Made by a program: the position numbers and the translations under genes. Below, one piece after another: positions 1-6,563 of a stretch of DNA of 43,823 nucleotides (its first letter is position 1; each line of letters begins with the position of its first letter). This DNA comes from Paraburkholderia sp. C35 (lineage in GTDB: Bacteria > Pseudomonadota > Gammaproteobacteria > Burkholderiales > Burkholderiaceae). The stretch covers positions 1-43,823 of the forward strand of contig NZ_QBUY01000073.1 of the NCBI RefSeq assembly GCF_003121405.1, given 5' to 3'. The notes beneath the pieces are model-generated. The model did not search any database. It was not told the origin of the DNA and saw only the letters and a program-made list of their open reading frames with translations.

Positions 1-1734
1 AACGGCAACATGGTCGCGGGCCGCAACCTGTCGCTCGCCGTCAACGGCGACTACACGAACAGCGCAGGCAACAACCTGCACGCGGACGGCAACATGACCG
101 TCAGCGCCACGGGCACACTGACCAACACGGGCACACTCGCGGCCAATGGCACGCTCACCGCGACCGGCGCAAACGTCGTGAACGCAGCGGGCGCAGGCAT
201 CAACTCGACGAACACGAGCGTCAACGCTGCCGGCACGCTGACCAACGCGGGACGCATCGAAGGCGACACGGTCACGACGAACAGCGCGACGCTCGCCAAT
301 ACCGGTACGGTCATCGGCAACGATGTAACGGTGAACGCGAACGACGTCCAGAACACGGGCGCGGCGGCGGTGATCGCAGGCGCGAACAGCGTCCACATCT
401 ACGCGCAGAACTCCGTGACCAATGCGGACGGCGCGCTGATCTACAGCGCGGGCAATCTGGAAATCGCGAAGGATGGCACGCGCGACGGCTCTGGCATGCT
501 CGCGAACCAGACAGGCACGCTCACCAATAGCGCCGCGAACATCGAAGCGGACGGCGACATCGACGTCGCGGCGCACACGGTCAACAACATCCGGACAGGC
601 GTCGTTACGCAGGCGGGCACGCCGCAGGATGCGGGCAGCACTACCCTGGCGTTGTGGACGGCGGGCCTGTCGGGTGGCGGACTCGGCAGCCACAGCAGCC
701 TGACGTTCCCGCAGTGGAACTGGCAAGTCGATAACGCACCGCTCAAGGATGCAATCATCGGCCAGTTGTCGAAACCTGTCACTGTCAAGATACCGGCGTC
801 ACAGGTCACGAATCTGGACCCAACCGCGCAGACCTTCTCACTGACGCAACCGATTCAGGAGCAGTACACCGATTCGTCCGGCCCCACGGTGCAGACGCGC
901 AGCGTCACCAATAACCCGACGCAGTACTACAACAGCCTGAAAGACAATGGCGACGGTACGGTGTCGATCACCTTCTGGCCGGATTTCGACCCGAACAAAA
1001 ACATCCGGCCAGATGGCGTCGATCTGCGCTACGACATTAGCGGCACGCACGACTACAGCGAGATCTCGCGCACGACGCAGACCACGAAAACCACCGACCA
1101 GCTCGTGAGCGCCGGCAACGCGGCGACCGTCCAGGCGCAGGGTGCAATCCGCATCAATGCGGACGGCGGCAGCATCAATAACCAGTCGTCGACGATGGCG
1201 GCAGGTGGTGATCTGGTGCGCCGCGCGGACGGTGGCAGGGTCAACGATACGGGCACGGTGCTCCAGCAGGCCGTCGATACGACGACCAGTTCCGTCTACT
1301 ACTGGCACCAGAAAACGGGCGGCAGTAGCGACACGACGAAACCAATGACCGACGGCAAGTATGACGGGATCGCCCACACCGTCACGACCGTCGATGCACT
1401 ACCCGCGATTGCTTCTTCGAACCAGAACGTACAGACCAACGCACAGACCATCAGCATCAATTCGGTTGACCGTCAGGGGCAGACGGTTGCCGGTTCGGGC
1501 GTCACGGGCGGCAGCGACGACGGCACGCAGACGGGCACCATCAGCGGCGGCTCGAACCGGCCGCAGACGGTCGGCGGCGCGACGGGTGGCATCCCGAACC
1601 TGAAACTGCCGGTCAATGGCCTGTACACATACAACACCGCGCCCGGTGCCACGTATCTGATCGCGACCGATCCACGCTTCACGCAGTACTCGAATTTCAT
1701 ATCGAGCGACTACCTGCTCAAACAGTTGGGCTAG
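1..1734 (+). pseudogene. Filamentous haemagglutinin / BcpA(CdiA)-like TPS exoprotein, 5' cut by window, prematurely truncated
   Basis: The reading frame is open from base 1, so the gene begins outside the window. The visible 577 codons start with about ten degenerate ~20-residue haemagglutinin repeats of the N-x-G-x-L-x-A-x-G type, rich in Asn, Thr, Gly and Ala, which predict a secreted beta-helix. A less repetitive part follows (about residues 220-520), then a segment ending in the motif TDPRFTQYSNFISSDYLL. In complete BcpA/CdiA/FhaB proteins this motif is normally followed by a conserved stretch, a second haemagglutinin-repeat region, a pretoxin domain and a variable toxin. Here TAG comes immediately after (L)LKQLG. 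In the same frame beyond the TAG the next stop is four codons away, so simple readthrough would not restore the protein. The exoprotein would be secreted by the FhaC-type transporter encoded downstream. I infer a 3' deletion; the size of the missing N-terminal part is unknown. Confidence 0.8.
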
Positions 1735-1735
1735 C

Positions 1736-2215
1736 CAATTCACCTATGATCGACCAACGGGAACAGGTTCGACAAACATAACCGGACCTTTTACCAAACT
1801 GGACAAGTCGGACGCTGATTCTATGCGGAACACGACAGCCGATGCGGCCGGCATGATTTCAACCAACGCAGGGAGATTCAGCGCAGCGACAGCGGCTGCG
1901 GCCACTATCCCTTCGCCTTATTCCCCTGGATTGTCCGTGGCATCCTACGCCGCGAACGTGGTGGGATTAACTGCCGACGCCGTCGGACAGTTGGTTAAAC
2001 CCGATGTTGGACAGTACACAAACAACGGAATCGTCAGTATCGTAGCCAACGCTGCCTCTGAGAAATATCCTGGCCTAGCTCCGGCGATTAACGAAACATC
2101 TAATGCTATTAACAACAGCGGTATTTCGAGCGCCGTGCAAAAGGCGACGAACAATTACTGGCAGAGTATCGTTGACAGTATCACCGGAGGTTCGAAGAAA
2201 AATGGGAAAAATTAA
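1736..2215 (+). pseudogene. Out-of-frame remnant of an exoprotein C-terminus
   Basis: This segment is open in a different frame from the truncated exoprotein; that frame is open from about 1604. The first ATG is at 1823 and has no convincing ribosome binding site. The peptide from about 1745 begins YDRPTGTGSTNITGPF and continues with small, weakly hydrophobic Ala/Ser/Thr/Val-rich stretches (for example ATIPSPYSPGLSVASYAANV). It ends in a Lys/Asn-rich tail that overlaps the next gene. There is no signal peptide. I recall similar sequences at the extreme C-terminus of Burkholderia haemagglutinin-like proteins, but I cannot confirm this here. The simplest reading is that an internal deletion joined the body of the exoprotein to its own C-terminus, or that of a paralogue, out of frame. 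An alternative is a short free-standing gene starting at 1823 (130 residues). No toxin fold is recognisable. Confidence 0.5.
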
Positions 2216-2471
2216 ACTGATTGAGGACGGCAATTTCCCGCGCTGGCTCAGATTGGCCCTGATAGTAATTGGGATCGCTATCTTTTACTGCACCATCAAA
2301 TTTGTGCCGCCGTCGCTGTGGAGCGGACTTCTTTTGATGATTGGTTTCGGTATCGCTCTTGTTGGCGGGATGACGAGCCGCGCAGCGATGTACAAGATCA
2401 AGCCATTCGACAACAGCTACAAGAAGGCTCGCGATAGCTACAAGGTCAAGGACGACGAAAACAACAGGTAA
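2202..2471 (+). CDS. Small two-helix membrane protein in the bcpI/bcpO position
   Basis: The product is 89 residues. A short basic and acidic N-terminus (MGKIKLIEDGNFPRW) is followed by two hydrophobic helices at about residues 16-35 and 40-58, then a charged, Lys/Asp-rich cytosolic tail. The start at 2202 is supported by CGGAGG at 2185-2190. The gene overlaps the preceding remnant by 14 nt, which suggests translational coupling. In Burkholderia-type contact-dependent-inhibition loci the order is exoprotein, immunity protein, optional small protein, transporter (bcpA-I-O-B). This gene occupies the immunity/small-protein slot directly upstream of the transporter. Function as an immunity protein is inferred from position only. 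It remains intact although the exoprotein is broken, as expected for an orphan immunity gene. Confidence 0.65.
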   Translation: MGKIKLIEDGNFPRWLRLALIVIGIAIFYCTIKFVPPSLWSGLLLMIGFGIALVGGMTSRAAMYKIKPFDNSYKKARDSYKVKDDENNR

Positions 2472-2476
2472 GAGAG

Positions 2477-2503
2477 ACGCGGCGACCACATCGGTCGCCG
2501 CGT
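2477..2503 (+). terminator. Strong GC-rich hairpin between membrane-protein gene and transporter
   Basis: This is a perfect 11-bp inverted repeat, ACGCGGCGACC / GGTCGCCGCGT, with a 5-nt loop. It begins 5 nt after the stop codon of the small membrane protein and lies 30 nt before the transporter gene. No T-run follows, so it is not a canonical intrinsic terminator. It may attenuate transcription or stabilise mRNA ends between the two genes. Confidence 0.5.
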
Positions 2504-2532
2504 AGCAGGCCGACTCAGGAATCAGTTCTCAC

Positions 2533-4314
2533 ATGAAGATTAGCAATAGGCTGGCGGCGTTGCCGCTCTCAGCCCTGGTCACACTCGCGTCTGCGCAAAG
2601 CGTCCCATCGCTGGCGGACAAGGCGGCAGCGGCCCGCGCGAATGCCGAACAGAACCAGCAACTTCAGCAGCATCATGACGTGCAGCAGCGCGAGCAGACC
2701 GTCAACGCGCCCGCCGTGCGCTCGACTGTACCGAACGCCGGGGTGTTTCCCGAACTTCCTCACGAATCGCCTTGCTTTCGCATCGACACGTTCGCGCTTG
2801 ATGTGCCCGCCACGCTGCCCGATGTCGCGCGCAAACACGGCGCGTCCAATCTCCCGCTCGATCCCTTCTGGTTCGGGCGTGAATGGCTCGACCATTACAA
2901 GGGCCAATGTATCGGCAAAGCTGGACTCGACCTACTCACGAAGGGTCTGCAACAGGCGATTCTCTCGCGCGGCTACGTGACGACGCGCGTGCTGTTACCC
3001 GAACAGGATCTGTCGACGGGCACGCTGAAAGTCGCACTCGTGCCGGGTGTTGTCCGTCATCTGCGCTTTGCCGATCCCAACACGCGCGGCACATGGAAAT
3101 CCGCGTTTCCCGCACGCGATGGCGACCTGCTAAACGTGCGCGATCTTGAGCAGGGCCTGGAGCAGATGAAGCGCGTCGCATCGCAGGACGTGGACATGAA
3201 GATCGAACCCACCGACGCACCGGGCGAGAGCGATGTCGTTCTGAACGTCAAGCGCGCGAAACCCTGGACGTTCGTCGTGTCCGCCGACAACTCGGGCACG
3301 AAGTCAACGGGCAAGTGGCAAGGCAACGTGAGCCTCGGCATCGACAACCCGCTCGGCCTGAATGATGTCTTCACAGTCGGCGCAAACCAGGACCTGTCAT
3401 TCAACAACAGGGCACTCGGCTCACACGGTTTCAACGGATCGTATTCCGTGCCGTGGGGCTACTGGACGGCAACGCTATCGGGCAACACAAACACCTATTA
3501 TACGAACATAGCCGCCGTCAACGATACGTTCGTGTCAAGTGGCAACTCGCAGACCGCCGCCATCAGGATCGCGCGCGTGTTTTCACGCAGCCAGGCCGAC
3601 GTATTCGGTGCATATGTGCAGCTATCGAAGCGCTTCGGCGAGAGTTTCATCGAAGGCACGACGATCCCGATTCAGGACCGTAACAACACCTTCATCGAGT
3701 TAGGCGCAACCGACCGCCATTACTTCGGCGGCGCGCAGTTCGACGGCACGCTCGCCTACCGTCAGGGCATTCACGGCCTCGGCGCGACAGGCGATCCGAA
3801 CCCGGACCTGTATAACCCAGCGGACCAGGCCACGCCACACCCGACCTATCTGTACAAGATGGCGGTACTCGACGCGAACCTGTCGATACCGTTTGCCATT
3901 GCGTCACAGAAATTCCGCTACGTGACGACGTTTCACGGCCAGTACACGAACGACCTGCTGTTCTACATCGATGACCTGACCATCGGCAGCCGCTACACGG
4001 TGCGCGGTTTTGACGGCGAAACGATGCTCGCGGCAGAGAAAGGTTTCTACTGGCGCAACGAACTGCAATGGCCCATCTTTCAGACGGGACAGGCGCTATA
4101 CGCAGGTATCGACTACGGACGCGTGTTCGGGCCGAACACGGCGATTCTGGTGGAGACTCAGCTCGCGGGCGCAGTGATCGGCGTTCGCGGCGGCATACCG
4201 GCGAAGTACGCGGGCCTGTCCTACGACCTCTTCGCAGGCACGCCCATTTACAAACCGGCCGGATTCCCTACTGCGCGCGTGACGGTCGGGTTCCAGATGA
4301 CGGCGCAGTTCTAG
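2533..4314 (+). CDS. FhaC/ShlB-family TPS outer-membrane transporter (BcpB-like)
   Basis: The protein has 593 residues, a usual length for TpsB transporters. It starts with a signal peptide (MKISNRLAALPLSALVTLASAQS), followed by a Gln/Ala-rich helix with heptad character at about 25-60 (the helix that plugs the pore in FhaC). Two POTRA-like domains follow at about 85-235, then a 16-strand-type barrel. The conserved L6-loop motif VRGFDGETML appears near residue 490 (VRG[YF] in the Omp85/TpsB superfamily). The last residue is Phe, typical of BAM substrates. It would export the haemagglutinin-type exoprotein across the outer membrane. The gene looks intact, although its neighbouring substrate gene is truncated. 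The final 34 codons have a diverged second copy about 850 bp downstream. Confidence 0.9.
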   Translation: MKISNRLAALPLSALVTLASAQSVPSLADKAAAARANAEQNQQLQQHHDVQQREQTVNAPAVRSTVPNAGVFPELPHESPCFRIDTFALDVPATLPDVARKHGASNLPLDPFWFGREWLDHYKGQCIGKAGLDLLTKGLQQAILSRGYVTTRVLLPEQDLSTGTLKVALVPGVVRHLRFADPNTRGTWKSAFPARDGDLLNVRDLEQGLEQMKRVASQDVDMKIEPTDAPGESDVVLNVKRAKPWTFVVSADNSGTKSTGKWQGNVSLGIDNPLGLNDVFTVGANQDLSFNNRALGSHGFNGSYSVPWGYWTATLSGNTNTYYTNIAAVNDTFVSSGNSQTAAIRIARVFSRSQADVFGAYVQLSKRFGESFIEGTTIPIQDRNNTFIELGATDRHYFGGAQFDGTLAYRQGIHGLGATGDPNPDLYNPADQATPHPTYLYKMAVLDANLSIPFAIASQKFRYVTTFHGQYTNDLLFYIDDLTIGSRYTVRGFDGETMLAAEKGFYWRNELQWPIFQTGQALYAGIDYGRVFGPNTAILVETQLAGAVIGVRGGIPAKYAGLSYDLFAGTPIYKPAGFPTARVTVGFQMTAQF

Positions 4315-4449
4315 GAATCCAACCAGACCGATCTCACCTGCCCGGGGGACAAGGTGTATATCCGAATATCCATGTTCACGCGTCGGAAGGATTCCACCCA
4401 TCGCTACGACGTTTGGCTGGAGCTTATTTTTAGTGACGGAGCTTGTCCC

Positions 4450-5046
4450 ATGTTTTTTAGAAACGCAATCGTGGCCATTGGCGCTATTACCTTAGGCGCT
4501 GCCTGCACGATCCTTCCGCAACCGACGCATGAGCTAACGACTGAGACGCCTGACTACGATGCAACCGTCTCAGCGCGCATTCGCATACTGACTGGAAACG
4601 GGGCAGGCGGCGCAATCTTTCGTCCGGGCGAAGCCTGCTACAAAGGGTTATTTGAACACGACGACAAAAAGGTCGTGGTCGGAGACGGGTTCTGGTCAGC
4701 GTGGAAATATTCTTCGCGCAGCATTACCATCGGCATGCCAGCCAGTCCGCGCAAGTGGATGACTTTCGATGGGCTCGAATTCAAGGATTTAATTAGGGAA
4801 TACATTGTTCCCGCCGGGAAGCCACTCACGGTGGGTATGACAGTCAGTAGCAGCGCTGGAAATTACCACTCGTCATGTACACCTCCAGCGACAACCTTCG
4901 CACCCAAACCCGGTCAGGACTACGACATCTTCATGAATAGTGCCGGCAGCCGCTGCTGGGTCGAAGTCCGTAGAATTGACGGACATGGGATGGATGAACT
5001 CACAGTGCAAAAGGTTGCGCCCAAATGTGATGCGTCGCCGAAATAG
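4450..5046 (+). CDS. Putative outer-membrane lipoprotein, unknown function
   Basis: The product is 198 residues. The start at ATG 4450 is chosen because CGGAG lies 8-9 nt upstream and because it gives a clean lipoprotein signal: a short basic n-region, a hydrophobic core and the lipobox LGAAC with the Cys near residue 19. The mature part (from TILPQPTHELTTE) is mixed polar with several Cys residues (in ACYKG, SCTPP, RCWVE and PKCDA), which could form disulfides in the periplasm. I do not recognise the fold. It lies between the FhaC-type transporter and a second, stray copy of that transporter's 3' end, which suggests it is a cassette that moved with a transporter gene. Small lipoproteins occur in some bcp loci (BcpO), but this one is longer and on the other side of the transporter. 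Confidence 0.75.
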   Translation: MFFRNAIVAIGAITLGAACTILPQPTHELTTETPDYDATVSARIRILTGNGAGGAIFRPGEACYKGLFEHDDKKVVVGDGFWSAWKYSSRSITIGMPASPRKWMTFDGLEFKDLIREYIVPAGKPLTVGMTVSSSAGNYHSSCTPPATTFAPKPGQDYDIFMNSAGSRCWVEVRRIDGHGMDELTVQKVAPKCDASPK

Positions 5047-5064
5047 GAACCGGTCTGCGCCGTG

Positions 5065-5166
5065 GGCGTCTCGTATGACCTGTTCGCGGGCATGCCCATC
5101 TACAAACCAGCCGGATTTCCTACCGAGCGCGTGACCGTCGGCGTACAGGCGACGATGCAGTTCTGA
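5065..5166 (+). pseudogene. Remnant of a second FhaC/BcpB gene (last ~34 codons)
   Basis: Translation in frame gives VGVSYDLFAGMPIYKPAG followed by FPTERVTVGVQATMQF and a stop. From SYDLF onward, 26 of 31 residues match the end of the intact transporter encoded just upstream. The nucleotide copies (4222-4314 and 5071-5166) differ at many third positions, so this is not a recent tandem duplication. No start codon or upstream barrel is present. The fragment and its following hairpin look like the original tail of a different transporter allele left behind by recombination. Confidence 0.85.
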
Positions 5167-5174
5167 CCTTGCGT

Positions 5175-5200
5175 GACAGGCAGGTGTATGCCCGCCTGTC
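5175..5200 (+). terminator. Hairpin after transporter remnant
   Basis: The inverted repeat GACAGGC (5175-5181) / GCCTGTC (5194-5200) has a 12-nt loop and begins 8 nt after the remnant's stop codon. It is probably the ancestral terminator of the TPS operon. No T-run follows. Confidence 0.45.
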
Positions 5201-5203
5201 GAT

Positions 5204-5302
5204 TCACCTCCTGATTGCGACCACAAGCAACGCAGTCAGGAAAGTTGCTGAAAAGAGAAACAGTATGTGCCCGATGTCTTGAACCAGGCTTGCTATAAAC
5301 AT
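5204..5302 (-). CDS. Possible 32-residue single-helix membrane peptide
   Basis: From ATG 5302 the frame encodes MFIASLVQDIGHILFLFSAT and a hydrophobic continuation ending in AIRR, which predicts one transmembrane helix. It begins 12 nt after the stop of the 5314-5700 gene on the same strand. No Shine-Dalgarno sequence is evident and the ORF is short, so this is only a candidate. Confidence 0.2.
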   Translation of the reverse strand: MFIASLVQDIGHILFLFSATFLTALLVVAIRR

Positions 5303-5313
5303 GCCGGTGGGCA

Positions 5314-5700
5314 CTATTGAGCGGCCGGTGCCCTGGTCTTCCGCTTCGGCTGGCGAACCCGAGTCAAGGCACGACTTGCGTTTGCGTCGGCGGTTGCATT
5401 TTTCGCACCCCTGCAACGGACATAGGCTGGAAGGCCCGGTCGCTTTATCGGCAGTTTCGGGTCTGCCATGAGTTGCAACGATTCAGCCAGGTCCTTGTCC
5501 GGAAAGCTGTACCCGTTTGCGTTCATGCAAATGATCGTTGAGAAGTTAACGAAATCCTCGGCCTGGTTCTCGTAGACTTCGACACTCTTCCGCATCACTG
5601 ACAGTATTGCGTCGGCGCGTTCCTGGTCGGCCGGGGTGATTGCCGGTCGACGATGAAGATCGTCAAGCAGTATTCGAATGGAGCGGAAGCGCGCGCTCAT
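5314..5700 (-). CDS. Hypothetical protein, possibly 5'-truncated
   Basis: The product is 128 residues and I recognise no family. The first two thirds are helical and charged (for example ARFRSIRILLDDLHRRPAI and ADAILSVMRKSVEVYENQAE). The tail is Lys/Arg-rich, ending KRKTRAPAAQ, and may bind nucleic acid. The ATG at 5700 is the first possible start. The same frame stays open for 22 more codons upstream (to a stop at 5767-5769) and reads as plausible protein (TVDEKYKKLALAALQRGAQ), but contains no ATG, GTG or TTG. The natural N-terminus may therefore have been lost, or the gene begins at 5700 without a clear ribosome binding site. It lies between the TPS remnant and the SIR2 island. Confidence 0.45.
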   Translation of the reverse strand: MSARFRSIRILLDDLHRRPAITPADQERADAILSVMRKSVEVYENQAEDFVNFSTIICMNANGYSFPDKDLAESLQLMADPKLPIKRPGLPAYVRCRGAKNATADANASRALTRVRQPKRKTRAPAAQ

Positions 5701-6563
5701 CTGCGCGCCACGCTGGAGCGCAGCCAGCGCGAGCTTTTTATACTTCTCGTCGACGGTGAGCGGTTGTCAAGCGGTTGGCTACACACTCTCAGAACATCGC
5801 GAATGGCGTCACGATCCAGAAACCGCCGGCTAGCATTCCGTCCGGCCACTCGCGCTCATCTCCAAGCACCAACAAACGACGATCTCAACACTTGTCATCA
5901 AGAGGATCAAGGTAGCGCGAATCCTATTCGTAATACTAATCGTCAAAAACAAAGTTATTAACACTTTCGTCCCGACGCTCAAACAATCGTGTGCGCAGAT
6001 GACCATTCCTAGCCCATGATGTATCCTGCCAATCGCTTCGAGCGCGTAGCCGCTTTCGCGGGCCAAATCGTGAACGGCCCCGGTCGCTCAAGACGCTGTG
6101 CAACGACGCATGGGGCCAAGCCAAATCAGATTTAATTCGATCTCTGTCGATTGCATTTCGCCCGCACAATAGCGGCCCGATTCAAGGGGAGGCGTGCGAT
6201 TCGGGCAATGAGAATGGCCCGAGCAGTTGCTCATGTCGGTTCCCGTTAATCCGGACGTTTGTGTCGCTGATGCGCACATTAGCAATATGGTGCGCTTCAC
6301 CGATCGGCGCTATGGGCGCAGGCTCAGCATGACGCGTTTCGTTCACGCGCCATCAGATGATGTGCGAGCATGCGCGTGGATAGCGAAAATTTCTACGCCA
6401 GGCGCTTGTTGAAACCACCGTCGGCACTTGCTGCACTGAACGTGAGTGAGGGCGACCGCGAAATCTTTTGCCCCTATGCTTCTGTTTGTGTTGCAATTTA
6501 AAATATTACAAATCTTCCGCCAGTGCGTCAAAGCAATCGGCTTTTCAACCTGAGAGTATAAAA
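5701..6563. other. Gene-poor region upstream of the SIR2-STAND gene
   Basis: No open frame in this 860-bp stretch has convincing protein character or a ribosome binding site. It holds one copy of a 31-bp imperfect direct repeat (5867-5897). The 80 bp before the SIR2 start is AT-rich (around 6484-6515) and probably contains its promoter, but I cannot define -35/-10 boxes with confidence. Composition drops from the GC-rich bcp locus to near-neutral here, consistent with acquired or decayed DNA. Confidence 0.5.
5867..5897 (+). repeat. Imperfect 31-bp direct repeat, left copy
   Basis: This copy begins CACCAACAAACGACGATCTC. It matches the right copy at 9338-9368 at 25 of 31 positions, in the same orientation. 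The pair flanks the SIR2-STAND gene. Translated in one frame, the copies give HQQTTISTLV and HQQATISTFV, so they may instead be remnants of one protein-coding element. Confidence 0.4.

Noticed and set aside
1732..1749. Stop-codon readthrough of the exoprotein's TAG as for the other two TAG sites
   Set aside because: The same frame meets TGA four codons later; the following protein-like sequence is in another frame.
5653..5961. Plus-strand open frame of 102 codons
   Set aside because: Overlaps the start of the minus-strand hypothetical gene, ends in low-complexity polar sequence and has no ribosome binding site.
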